Shown here in pieces: positions 50,901 through 62,467 of a stretch of DNA of 64,000 bases (position 1 is the stretch's first letter; every line of letters begins with the position of its first letter). The notes below the pieces were generated by a model. The model saw only the letters and a program-made list of their open reading frames with translations, ran no database searches and was not told the DNA's origin. The stretch is from the NCBI RefSeq assembly GCF_947172395.1, contig NC_069087.1:17986889-18050888 (forward strand). Reading direction: 5' to 3'. This DNA is from Bicyclus anynana. Its lineage: Eukaryota > Arthropoda > Insecta > Lepidoptera > Nymphalidae. A program made the position numbers and the translations under genes.

Positions 50901-52547
50901 CCTGAATCGCCATTTATTTAGCCCGCTTTATGACTGACAGATGCCGAACTTTACCCTTGGGTGACTTATCTTTCCACATCTTTTAAATATGAGAAATATT
51001 AGCTTCTGCAACTAATCGAAGAATACGAGCGAGGATCGAATAACGACCTTTCTGTGATAAGTGCGACCCATTTACCGTTGAGCTATTCAGTAAAAAGTCA
51101 GCAAGTCCGCTCGTCTGCCCTCCGCCTTGCATCCGCCCGCCTCCCTGTTATTTATCGTCGTCTTAATTACGACTTTCGATGTGTCCGGACGTTCTCTACG
51201 TCAGTGGAAATTTGAAACAATCGCTTGTATATGGAGAATTGTTTCGAATATATCTTAATATGAGGGTGATCGTCCGAAACCCTTTCTCTATTATTACGTC
51301 GTTAGTTTCCTTTGTCTAGTTTAAAACGTGTTCTTATTTATGTGATTGGTAATTGCTGTCAGAAATGAGAGACCGAAGAGGTTGAATTACTTTTTATTGC
51401 TGTAGTATTTAAGGCATTCCATGCCTAAAGACAAATATCGAATTTTGCAGCGCACTATACAGGCAAGATTTAAGGAAACCAAAGACAACCGATAATCGAC
51501 GAACCTCGTATAGTTTGACAAGTTCATAACACTCCGACAGGCGACAGGGGGAAAGACTGCGCGGGTGTGAAATCGTGAGTGCGGGGAAGTGACGTGCATC
51601 TGTCGTGGGTTTTTCATTAATCGTTACACGAACAAAGTTGCCAAGCTATAACTTAAAAATCTACCTGAGTACGGGATGAGCATCAAATCATTGTTCCCAG
51701 CTGCTGCTTCCAAAGTTCAAACTCTTTGCATTGCAAACCTCCGTAGAAGATGAGTTTGAGTTTGAGTCGGCGAAACAAGATGGAACATGTTGAATACTTG
51801 GTGATAAGTGATTACTCCCACTGCCGCTCATATACACTTGCAAAACCAATACACTGATACTATTGCGTTGCTGAATTTTGAGAGATTTTTTCCGACTAAC
51901 CTTATAATGTACCTATTTAACCTCACTTATACAGGGTGATAGCTGACATCAAGGCCTACTAAAATGACTCAATATATGTTAGCCGAAATTTCACGGTTTT
52001 GAAGTTATATGGATTTTTGCACAAAATTCAAAAATACTACATACCTACCCTTCAGTGCAGTTTAGTCATACCATGTGCTGAAAAATTTGTTGAGCGACTA
52101 AGTAATTATTTTTGAAGAGTAGTTTCAAGTCATGAAAGTTTAGTTTTATTTTTTCTACTGCAAAGTAAATTTTTTCCAAAAAATAGGACTAGTTCTTTTT
52201 TTATGTTTAACTTTTATTTGTGTATGTACTTTTAACCCCTCTCACCCAGGAGACTCGTATGCAATAATGAGCCGATTAAGATTTGTTAATGATTGTAAAT
52301 ATTCAAACAATTTAAATTAACGATCTATTGTGAACATGAACTATTGTGTATTGAATGATACGCTTTGCGGATTTGTGTGAAATTCGAAGCTTCCTTTGTA
52401 TGCTAATAAGAGAAAATATTTTTTTTGATTGCAAAGAAGAAGTTCCTGACTAGATCAAATTGAAGTAGGCAAGTTTTGTTTTTTTTTAAATAGGATTTTT
52501 TTTGCATTTTGGTTGATTCCCCTCCAATTGTTGGAAAAGACGATGTT
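50901..52547. other. Mixed unique sequence, no gene
   Basis: A GC-richer repeat-free patch lies at 51100-51230 (CCGCCCGCCTCCCTGTTATT), and a weak SINE-tail scrap at 52236-52300. Nothing else recognised. Confidence 0.3.
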
Positions 52548-52640
52548 AAAGGTGGGTAGATATAGTCAAGCGGTCGGAGATCGAACCTCCATCTCTCGGT
52601 GATTAGTGCTGCCCGTTTCCCATTCGGCTATCGAGGCTCT
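52548..52640 (-). mobile_element. tRNA-like SINE head (family E)
   Basis: The element strand reads AGAGCCTCGATAGCCGAATG and GGAGGTTCGATCTCCG (B box). Only the head region is clear. Confidence 0.55.
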
Positions 52641-54345
52641 GAAGTTTAAAACTGTATATTGGTTATAGGAGTCATATATACACTGAAGTCAGTACTAAAG
52701 CTGTTTTATGGCATTACGAATATAATTATTTTACCTTTAAATCTCGTTAAATTTACTTGTATTGGCATTAAAATGATTAATTAGTGGAAAACATGTAGGT
52801 ATTTGCATTTTATTTTGTCATATACAAGGTATTTAGCGGGTTAAACGGGTCACCTGATGTTGAGTGACGATGAACGCCATCAGATACTATATAACATATG
52901 CGATATGAACAGATACTGTATGATATCCACCAGTAAGCACTGAATGACATTTCTTACATAGAATCTCGTTTAAATGTCAATTAGCATACGTCAAAGATAG
53001 TGAATTAGCCTGCTGCTGGCCTACTTCCTATTTTGGTTTTTATTATCAACCCATCAAAATAAAAAACAAATCAATTGACAAAATGACATCCACATACTAT
53101 GATACAAATTACAAATGTCATCCGGTACTTACGGTGTATATCATTTAATATGTAGATGACACTTTGTTGTCCACTGCAATAAGTTAATAATAAAGACCAA
53201 AATAGTGAATTAAGCCTGTTCATTCAATTAAAAAAAATATATGTGCCAATCTGAGCATTGAATCCAAACCTCCCGTTAAAAAGCAATATTTACGCAATTG
53301 CACAATACATCGTATGTATGTATGGACATTGTACACAGTGCATAAGAAACATTCTCTACACTATAAATGGGTAATTATAATTGCTTGATTGTTAATTTAT
53401 ATCTGACAGACAAATGACATGTTGGCAAGGTTGAGCGCTTATAAAGGCATGACGTTGAAAATAATAAAAATAATCACTAATTAATACCTGCAAAGTGTTA
53501 TTATGTTTTCGTAATTATTGCAAGTTATTTTTTTAGTTTCATATATATCAAACTGTATGGTATTTTCGTATGTTCTAGCTTAGGTTTTGTCTACGGATTT
53601 ATATGCCAATCGGTTCAATATATTGTTTTTTTTATTACTAACGACAACCGTATCAAAGTGACGAGGCAGGTCATCGCTTTGCAAGACTTCGGTTTAAAGA
53701 CATTAATTTCTCCAAAAAAGAACGTACTGTTCACTTCACTTAGAGTTAACATGTCGTCATTTTTGGCGACAGCATGCATGTAATCAAATTTTAATTACAT
53801 GTTTTTTCATTATTTTGACTGAGTTTGTGAGGATGTAGGATTTAATCGATTTCTTGAATGCTTTTATGTTGTTCAACTCCATAATGGAGTTTGGCAGATT
53901 GTCATATAACTGAGTACCCTTACATATTATGGTGAGTTATCATCCATTCGTCATTGGCATCCCTAGAACTCGTACAAAGCGTTTTGGTTCTTCATTTTTT
54001 ATACTTAAGGTAAGTACCTATGTAACATTCTCCCGAAGTCTGATGTGTTTCCTGAACCTTACATCCTGGGCATCTTAAGACAAGAGTGAATATGCAATAG
54101 GTATCTTCTAGTATGCTTTGTCTGTCCTTCTGTAAACAGAGGTGTTGCTTAAATAGATGAAAACAGAATACGTGGCATGATAAGGCCGTATAGGTGGCAA
54201 GATGAAAAAAAAGAAATGTAAACTGCATCATGTGACACAAAATTTAGAGAGGAGGAGGATTAAAGAGGATCCTGACTTTGTCACTCTTTGTCACTTCATA
54301 ATAGGTTTAAGACGGTACTAGATGGCTGTTTTTTTTTATTTATTT
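52641..54345. other. AT-rich sequence with unclassified repeat F pieces
   Basis: 52914-52970 is an inverted match to 32645-32700 and 53100-53220 a direct match to 32650-32755. A weak tRNA-like scrap lies at 53255-53310. No gene. Confidence 0.4.
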
Positions 54346-54354
54346 ATTTTTATT

Positions 54355-54490
54355 ATCTACAAGTTAGCCCTTAACTACAGTCTCTCATGATGTTAAGTTA
54401 TGATGCAATCTGAGATGAAGCGGGCTTATTTCTTAGGATGAAAATCTACTTTAATCCACGATATGTCAGTACGTCTTTTTCTGACGAGAA
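54355..54490 (-). mobile_element. SINE family D tail fragment
   Basis: ACAAGTTAGCCCTTAACTAC, GATGCAATCTGAGATGAAGC and GGGCTTATTTCTTAGG are the 3' part of family D in reverse. Confidence 0.55.
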
Positions 54491-54545
54491 ATAATCCACG
54501 CTCGAATAAACTGACCTATTGCTTTATCGGGAATTTTGTAATAAA

Positions 54546-54871
54546 AAAATTTTAATAAAAAAAATTCAACCGACTTCCAACTCAAAAATTAACCTAAACT
54601 AAAAAGCAAAAAATAACATCTTACCTATGTGCTACCTTCTGATCAGTTTGAAGGCGGTGCCAAGCCAGTGATGTTTTAATTCAAGCCGTTTAAATTACAC
54701 AATTTCTGTGGTTCTTTCAGAAACGGCTTTAATTAAAACATGACACTGGATTGGCACCGCCTTCAAACTGATCAGAAGGTAGCACATAGGTAAGATGTTA
54801 TTTTTTGCTTTTTAGTTTAGGTTAATTTTTGAGTTGGAAGTCGGTTGAATTTTTTTTATTAAAATTTTTAT
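54546..54871. repeat. Fold-back module, copy 3
   Basis: Nearly perfect inverted arms of about 130 bp around a centre near 54708. Compare CACTGGATTGGCACCGCC with its partner GGCGGTGCCAAGCCAGTG, which has a small mismatch. Confidence 0.85.
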
Positions 54872-54959
54872 TTTTTAATTTTTAGTGTTAGTTGTTTTAA
54901 TTTTTAGTTTATTTTTTAATTTTTAGTTTTTAGTGTTACACCTACTGAGTGTGAACTGA

Positions 54960-55500
54960 CTGTCCTCCGTCTTCATCACCAGACCTCCTATGCAGTCACA
55001 ATCCATATGGGTGGAAAGTTCTCATCAAAATAAAATTTATCAAGTCCAAACACAAGGTAGCTACTGTGAACCATCGAAGAGTTCCCTTAACTCTCCTTCA
55101 TCTTCATCACCAGACCTCTATTACAGTCACAACCTATCCTGGTGGAAAGTTCTCATCAATACAAAATTATCAAGTCAAAACACAAGGTAGCTACTGTGAA
55201 CCGTCGAGGAGTTCCCTTAACTATCCTTCGTCTTCATCACCAGACCCCTAATACAGTCACAACCCATCTAGGTGGAAAGTTCTCATCAATACAAATTTAT
55301 CAAGTCCAAACACAAGGTAGCTACTGTGAACCGTCGAGGAGTTCTCTTCACTGTCCTTCGTCTTCATCATCAGACCCTTAATACAGTCACAACCCATCTA
55401 GGTGGAAAGTTCTCATCAATACAAATAAATTAAGCCCAAACAAAAGGTACCTGCTGTAAATCGTTGACGAGTTCCATCGTCTGTGTATCGGCTCCATCAT
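54960..55500 (-). repeat. 130-bp-period minisatellite, about four units
   Basis: Repeated CAGTCACAACC(C/T)ATC and GTAGCTACTGTGAACCGTCG motifs recur at 130-base spacing, in the reverse orientation of those at 49360. Confidence 0.85.
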
Positions 55501-55731
55501 CAGACCAACTCCAGACCTTCATAAAATTGTAGTGGTTTAAAATACCTTATGGAAACACTAACAAACGCACTAGCCGTCTCTACAATTTTCGAAAGTTCCC
55601 CTCGATTTCTCCAGGATGCCATCATCAGATCCTGACATTAAAAAAATGGGACCACCCTGGAATTAAACCCTTCAAAACAAAAAAAGAATTTTCAAAATCG
55701 GTCCACAAATGACGGAATTATCGCTGGACAT

Positions 55732-55793
<62 letters not shown>

Positions 55794-55836
55794 ATACAGC
55801 CGAACGTAGAACCTCCTCCTTTTTGGAAGTCGGTTA

Positions 55837-56198
55837 AAAACAAAATTTTATTAGAGGTCATCTTCAAAATCAAAATTGAAGTGTCTACCTCTCACCAAAA
55901 TGATTATCGTCATCGAAATATCAATTTAAAAAAAATAAAAAATAATACAAAATCAACGCTTAACGTTCTCGCTATTAATTTAACGGACCACCGAAGCGTA
56001 ATTAGTTTACTTTAAACCAAGAAATTGCAAATTAAGGCACGAGGAAAAATATAACTAAGTACCCAGTACCTACTGATATACCAAACATACGAGATTAATA
56101 ATCGTTTATTTATCACACAAGTTTTACAATTTTTTTTGAGTCCAAGAAAAGAAAGTTTTTTTTTTAAAGAATATTTGCCATATTTTTCTTAATATGAC
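55837..56198. other. AT-rich sequence, no gene
   Basis: Nothing recognised. Confidence 0.4.
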
Positions 56199-56298
56199 AA
56201 AGACTGTGCTAGGAGTGGGTACGACAATAGACCAACGGGGCGGGGATCGAACCACCACCCCTTGGTGATGAGTCCGACCGCTCTTACCGTTGAGCTAT
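56199..56298 (-). mobile_element. SINE family B head
   Basis: The element strand reads CTCAATAGCTCAACGGTAAG, GGTGGTTCGATCCCCGCC and CGTACCCACTCCTAGCACAG. It joins a family A SINE at GAGCTCGAG without spacer. Confidence 0.65.
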
Positions 56299-56512
56299 TG
56301 AGCTCGAGTCTCCTCTCAGAATGAGAGGGGTTAGGCCAATAGTCCACTACTCTGGCCCAAAGCGGATTGGCAGACTTCACACACGCAGAGAATTAAGATA
56401 ATTCTTTGGTATGCAGGTTTCCTCACGATGTTTTCCTTCACCGATTGAGGCACGTGATATTTAATTTCTTAAAATGCACACAACTGAAAAGTTGGAGGTG
56501 CATGCCCCTGAC
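56299..56512 (-). mobile_element. SINE family A, lacking head and tail tip
   Basis: The body runs from GAGTCTCCTCTCAGAATGAG to GGAGGTGCATGCCCCTGAC in reverse. The tRNA-like head is missing on the right, and the tail is replaced by family B sequence on the left. Confidence 0.7.
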
Positions 56513-57080
56513 GGCTCATTATACACAAAATACACATATATTATTATACCAGCGGACCCAGACAAGCTTCGCTTTGACAGTTAGGCAACTAACCAATCGT
56601 AAGAATTCAAATTGTCAAATTCCAAATGTATTCAAACCAAGTACCTAGGTATAGCACTAAATATTTCATAACAAATACGGTCTATGATTTCTACATCTTC
56701 ATGATTCTTGGTCTTGACGTGTCCCTCGTTTTCATTATTGTTTTCGTCTTTTATTGCTAATGATTGATCTTTTGAAGGGAATCATAATAATAGGGATGAT
56801 GACAGATTTTTAAATTGTATATAAATTAAGAGTATGCTAATAGTAAATCAATTTTGATAAGATCAATACTTTCGGAGCTACAGGGATTTAAAGGGTCAGA
56901 TTTGCGGCGCTGCCACGGATCCCTGAAAAACGCCCCATACAAAATGGCACGAACTAATGACGTCGTAGGTAATGTAATGATCGTTAGATTTGTATGTGCG
57001 TTCAAACAAAATTACTAATATCTTTGTTATTTGTGCGTTTATGTTTATAGTTCACATATTAAAAAATGTCACATTTAATG
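56513..57080. other. AT-rich sequence, no gene
   Basis: Nothing recognised with confidence. Confidence 0.35.
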
Positions 57081-57128
57081 TAAGGAAGCTAAATCTGTAT
57101 GAATTTTCTTACAGATTTAGCTTCCTTA
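57081..57128. repeat. Perfect 19-bp hairpin, 10-base loop
   Basis: TAAGGAAGCTAAATCTGTA (57081-57099) and its exact reverse complement (57110-57128). Confidence 0.85.
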
Positions 57129-58199
57129 ATAATAATAATAATTACGATAAAAGATTTTTAATAGATTTTGAAATTTTATAATCACATTTATTTTGCAAAT
57201 ATCCAGACAATCTTTGCTTTTTATGTATAAATTAGTTAACATTGACCTTATTTACCCGAATGTATCATAAAAATCAATATATTCAAACCTAGTATCCCCA
57301 TTATTGGTTGTTTTGTACTTTTGGAAGCTTTGGATTACACGAACACTGGAGCTTGATCTTTACAACATTAATTTCATTCAATTTACTTCATCATATTTAT
57401 GGTATATCTATTTCATTTCAACTATATATTTGTCCTTCATGTTTGTGTTCCGCTCACAATGAAAAATGTCTGAAAATTTAACAAAAAGAAAACATATATA
57501 CCTAGACAGACATAGGTAATATATTATTTATGTTTATCCATGTATGTACTTAAATGAGCGATTTTCCCAAATACGATATGATTCGATTAGTGTTTTTGTT
57601 TAGTGTTTTTTTTAGATATATATCAGAAATATTGTTAACATATTTGAAGACGTTCTAGTATTTTTGTTGTAACTGCATTTACCTATATCAATGTTCAAAC
57701 ACAAAAATATAATGAATACGTGGTCAGCCAATAAGTTAACAGCATTGAGCAGAGTGCCCACGAGACATTACAATAAAAATCATTTCTCTCGGAATCCTTG
57801 GGCGCAATAATTAACCCACATCGCGGTGAGCGGCGCGCTTAAATTGATAACGCGTACGGGCGGCGACGCAAGTTAACAAACACACATTACATACACACAT
57901 TACATTACACATTGAGTGAAAAATATATTAATTTCAATTGATCATGATCACTAATATCTCGAAGTAATCGATTGTGCTGCCTTATCACTTAATTCTATAC
58001 AAACTTTATGGGCCAATACAAATAGGCTGCGTCAACGATGGACTTACGAGATATCCCTCATATATTGTTGACAAATAGCGGCCAAATCGAAAATATCGCT
58101 CATTCTTTCCTACCACAGCAACTAAATAAAGACCCATATTTAAGACTTTGAAGGCGATACTATAACGAAGATCGCTAGTGGCGTTACAATGTGGAGGTA
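57129..58199. other. AT-rich sequence with a GC-rich island
   Basis: The island at 57770-57880 (GCGGTGAGCGGCGCGC, CGCGTACGGGCGGCGACG) is repeat-free and may be regulatory. No gene. Confidence 0.3.
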
Positions 58200-58310
58200 A
58201 TACGACGAGTACTCGAAGGATATTAAGTTATGGCATAATTTGACGTTTCAAAAGGGCTTGTAAACTAAGCCTAATTCAATTAAATGAAATTTAAATTTGA
58301 ATTAATTTAT
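58200..58310 (+). mobile_element. LINE 3' terminus fragment
   Basis: GACGTTTCAAAAGGGCTTGT and AACTAAGCCTAATTCAATTA match the terminus at 29630-29690. Confidence 0.5.
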
Positions 58311-59184
58311 CGTGAATCGCGGCAGACTTTGGAGAGTGAAACAAACTGTCACCCGCACCATGCTATAGCGCACGAACTGTAGGTAAGTAATAAAAAAATT
58401 GTGACACTGATGAAATTTGAAAGTCATCATGCTCAATAAAAAATATTCAATAATCCAGATTTCCTGTTAAAAGGTTCAGTTTTTCACATGAGGCCAAGTT
58501 TGTCTGTCAGTTTGTTGTTTGTGTCAGTACAAAACGTTACACACATTATTTTGTTTCAATGATGTACTATCAAAACTTAGTTGCCAACCGTACTCAACAG
58601 TTTTCGATGCGTTTCGTGTTTTCAGTGATTCTTTTCATCGGACAATAAAATTTAACGATTTTTAAATTAACACCCAGGGGCGTCAGATTTCCTTTCAAAC
58701 TATTCACACTTCAAGATTGGCCTGATTGGTGTGCGTGTCCATTCATACACGTTAAATATCGTACGTCGTAATTATAAGTTACCTATAAAGACCTTACAAT
58801 GCATATTGGCGACCTCTCTGGAGCAGACGTGTATGATTTACTTCACCACTAGTTCTAGGTCCTATTAGCATCAAATTTAGAAATTAGGTTAGTTGAAGTC
58901 GTATTGTTATAATTAAGGCCAATACATTCACTAACCATATTTGACATCAAAAACTTGACAGTTAAAATTTTCGAGAATGCGTATTACTTAAATTCAGTAT
59001 TTTTCATTTCATTAAATGTCAAACGCTTGCTTTTATTTGTATTTATTAATGGTACTTTGTAAGAACGACCGACTTATTGAACAGTGAGGATTGATTTATA
59101 AAACTTGTACATACATGACTATGATCGTAACATGCGCCCTCAAGTGTCTGTGTCTACTATTTTGCTTCTATACAGATTATAATA
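58311..59184. other. AT-rich sequence, no gene
   Basis: Nothing recognised. Confidence 0.4.
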
Positions 59185-59231
59185 CAGATTCTATTACAGT
59201 ATGAACGTGACTCTTACTGTAATAGAATCTG
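59185..59231. repeat. Perfect 17-bp hairpin, 13-base loop
   Basis: CAGATTCTATTACAGTA (59185-59201) and its exact reverse complement (59215-59231). Confidence 0.85.
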
Positions 59232-59420
59232 AAAGTCCCCTATTAACAGGTAGTGAGTTGCTTTAAAAGATTCTTAAATGCACTGTCCACTCTGAGGAGT
59301 CAGTGCTAAACTGGAAATTTTAAATTTTGTGCAATTTGGACATACCAATGTTAAATTGTACAAAATTACTACCTACCCTAGTTAAAAACCTAGTGCACGC
59401 CAATTTTGGTAGGAAGTATT

Positions 59421-59756
59421 AAAAATAAAATTTTAATAAAAAAAATTCAACCGACTTCCAACTCAAAAATTAACCTAAACTAAAAAGCAAAAAATAATAT
59501 CTTACCTATGTGCTACCTTCTGATCAGTTTGAAGGCGGTGCCAAGCCAGTGATGTTTTAATTCAAGCCGTTTTAATCACAAAATTTCTGTGGTTCTTTCA
59601 GAAACGGCTTTAATTAAAACATGACACTGTATTGGCACCGCCTTCAAACTGATCAGAAGGTAGCACATAGGTAAGATATTATTTTTTGCTTTTTAGTTTA
59701 GGTTAATTTTTGAGTTGGAAGTCGGTTGAATTTTTTTTATTAAAATTTTTATTTTT
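59421..59756. repeat. Fold-back module, copy 4
   Basis: Inverted arms of about 130 bp, nearly identical to copy 3 (54546-54871). Its centre lacks a few bases compared with copy 3. Confidence 0.85.
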
Positions 59757-59954
59757 TAATTTTTAGTGTTAGCACACATACTACTGAGTGTGAACAAAAA
59801 TTAATAAGCAATTAGTTAAAACGTTATTTTCTAATGATAAGTATCTAAGTCCTACAAACGATCCCAATTTTAAAAATACTACCTTAATTCAAATACAAAA
59901 TTTCACTCCCCCTTTATCCACACGTTATATGAATATTCAGATAACGTGACTGTC

Positions 59955-60510
59955 CTCCGTCTTCATCACCAGACGCCCTGTGCAGTCACAATCCATATGG
60001 GTGGATAGTTCTCATCAATATAAAATTGATCAAGTCCAAACACAAGGTAGCTACTATGAACCGTCGAGGAGTTCCCTTAACTCTCCTTCATCTTCATCAC
60101 CAGACCCCTAATACAGTCACAACCTATCCAGGTGGAAAGATCTCATAAATTAAAAATTATCAAGTCAAAACACAAGGTAGCTACTATGAACCGTCGAGGA
60201 GTTCCCTTAACTATCCTGCGTCTTCATCACCAGACCTAATACAGTCACAACCCATCTAGGTGGAAAGTTCTCATCAATACAAATTTATCAAGTCCAAACA
60301 AGGTAGCTACTGCGAACCGTTGAGGAGTTCTCTTAACTGTCCTTCGTCTTCATCATCACATCATCAGACCCTTAATACAGTCACAACCCATCTAGGTGGA
60401 AAGTTCTCATCAATACAAATAAATCAAGCCCAAACAAAAGGTACCTGCTGTAAATCGTTGACGAGTTCCGTCGTCTGTGTTTCGGCTCCATCATCAGACC
60501 AACTCCAAAC
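59955..60510 (-). repeat. 130-bp-period minisatellite, about four units
   Basis: Same unit as in the other copies, with small deletions (for example AAACAAGGTAGC at 60296) and one CATCAT expansion. Confidence 0.85.
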
Positions 60511-60793
60511 CTTCATAAAATTGAACTGATTTAAAATACCTTATGCAAACACTAACAAACGCACTAGCCGACTCTACGATTTTCGAAAGTTCCCCTCGAT
60601 TTCTCCAGGATGCCATCATCAGATCCTGACATGAAAAAAATGGGACCACCCTGAAATCAAACCCTTCAAAACAAAAAAAGAATTTTCAAAATCGGTCCAC
60701 AAATGACGGAATTATCGCTGGACATACATAAAAAAAAAAAAAAAACATACATACAGCCGAACGTAGAACCTCCTCCTTTTTGGAAGTCGGTTA

Positions 60794-61142
60794 AAAATAA
60801 AACACACATCAGACTTGAACGGCTTAGTAGATGGCAATGGAAACAAACCAAACTCATCAAACATGGACACGATTTCAACAGTCCGACAGCCGTTTACGAC
60901 CGTACGCCGCTGTCGTGAAAGGTGTCCACTCAGTAATATTTTAATGATAACCCGGCAGAGGTCGCTGCGTATCCGTTATGACCCGAACCGTTCATTAAAT
61001 TAAAGGAATAACAACTTATTGGAAGGCTAATTAACAATAATTAAAGAATCAAAATACTTAACTGCATAAAACCACAGAATACATAATAGTAGAAAGTTTA
61101 AAACGATGTTGGGTACTAGTGAGTGACCACATTGCACTTTAT
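60794..61142. other. GC-richer then AT-rich unique sequence
   Basis: 60800-61000 (GACAGCCGTTTACGACCG) is repeat-free and GC-richer, with short frames but no domain. Could be regulatory. Confidence 0.25.
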
Positions 61143-61350
61143 AACGAACGGTGGGCCTATTCTGGCACATCTATTAAGAAACTAACGAATCGGTGGGCGT
61201 ATTTTGGCACATTTCTAAAATTAAGAAACAAACGAATCTGTGGGTCTATTTTGGCACATTTATTAAGAAACTAACGTATCGGTGGGCCTATTTGGCACAT
61301 TTCTAAAATTAAGACACGAACGAATCTGTGGGCCTATTTTGACACAATAT
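61143..61350 (+). repeat. Minisatellite with alternating 41/42- and 46/47-bp units
   Basis: Units start with AACGAA or AACGTA at 61143, 61184, 61231, 61273 and 61319. They carry GTGGG-CTATTTTGGCACAT. Short units end ATTAAGAAACT and long ones insert TCTAAAATTAAGA, and they alternate, so the effective period is about 88-90 bp. Confidence 0.85.
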
Positions 61351-61954
61351 GTCCTTTGTACAGTTTGTTGTAAATGTACGTAGAATGTATATTCAACGTG
61401 TTGATGAGACAATTATAAAACTTAATTTTTAATAAAAATACATTAATTGTTACGGAATTTTCCACATTTCAATATTTACTAGTACAATACTTTATTTACT
61501 TAAGATACATTAAAGTGGATTTTTATAGTAATGACTTCTATAGCTATAATAATCCAATTATCCACAGATTTGCGTGTAGTCTTCACACTTGTTAGTGTGT
61601 GTCATTTATTACTTGAAGATGTTATTTTGTATTTTTTACAATCATAAACACTCATGGTCGATATAAAAATAAACTCTATTAGTGCACTATTTGCGTTTTA
61701 ATTTTAATCATTAATTTAACTTCAACCTTCTATTTAAGTTTTTTTAAATAATATATATTTATCTGTAATATAAGTACTATGAAGCGCATAAATAAAGTAG
61801 GTATAACTAAATGAAATATAAGCTTTTTGTGTGTAAAAGTCAAGTAGGTATGTCGATTAGCTTGGAGTTTACTACTAGGTTTGAGGGCAAGGCAGATGAA
61901 ATTATACAACTTTTGACAAGCACTGGGCAGGTTGTTTTGTGAGAATGCTTTACT
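61351..61954. other. AT-rich sequence, no gene
   Basis: Nothing recognised. Confidence 0.4.
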
Positions 61955-62132
61955 ATATTATATACTATTATAAATATTAATGCAAAGTAAGTCTTTCTGT
62001 CTGTCACCTTACACTAATAAATTGGTCATGAAAAAAGAAGACAGGCTTACCTTTTTATACCCAAAAAATGTATGGTTCCGGGAGGATTTGTAAAAAACTG
62101 AATTTCGCTAGGAGTAGCGGGCATCTGTTACT
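61955..62132 (+). mobile_element. Degraded Helitron-like element, second subfamily
   Basis: It begins with a TATACTATTATAAATATTAA-like start, passes GTCTTTCTGTCTGTCACC and TGGTTCCGGGAGGATTTG, and ends AGCGGGCATCTGTTACTT. The terminal CTAG has mutated to GTTA. Confidence 0.45.
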
Positions 62133-62170
62133 TGCGTATAACAAGAATATCAGTCTTTTTTAAATCATTA

Positions 62171-62467
62171 TTAACAGTTATTCGGCTCACTGCTGAGCTC
62201 GAGTCTCCTCTCAGAATGGGTTAGGCCAATAGTCCACCACGCTGGCCCAATGCGGATTGGCAGACTTCACACACGCAAAAAATTAAAAAAAATATCTGGT
62301 ATGCAGGTTTTCTCGCGATTTTTTCCTTCACCGTTTGACACGTGATATTTAATTTCTTAAAATGCATACAACTGAAAAGTTGGAGGTGCATGCCCCGGAC
62401 CGGATTCGCACCCACACCCTCCGGAATCGGAGGCAGAGGTCATACCCACTGGGTTATCACGGTTCAA
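62171..62467 (-). mobile_element. tRNA-derived SINE, family A
   Basis: Near full-length reverse-strand copy, from TTCGGCTCACTGCTGAGCTC to the head at ACTGGGTTATCACGG. It lacks a few bases in the CTCTCATTCTGAGAG block. Confidence 0.8.

Larger units (their letters stand above)
54546..55836 (-). mobile_element. Composite TIR/minisatellite/fold-back element, copy 3
   Basis: Reverse orientation. The fold-back (54546-54871) is followed by a spacer, about four 130-bp units (about 54960-55500), the conserved block, an A tract of about 54 (55736-55790), and the terminus GGAAGTCGGTT ending at 55836. Module order is the mirror of copies 1 and 2. Confidence 0.7.
59421..60793 (-). mobile_element. Composite TIR/minisatellite/fold-back element, copy 4
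   Basis: Reverse orientation and the most complete copy, with the long spacer (59770-59950) that copy 1 also has. The fold-back 59421-59756 is followed by the spacer, about four 130-bp units (about 59955-60510), the conserved block, a short A tract (60730-60744), and GGAAGTCGGTT ending at 60793. One unit contains a small duplication (CATCATCACATCATCAG). Confidence 0.7.

Noticed and set aside
54960..55500. Regular repeats that could recall a CRISPR array
   Set aside because: Units are 130 bp, contiguous and without unique spacers, inside a eukaryotic transposon.
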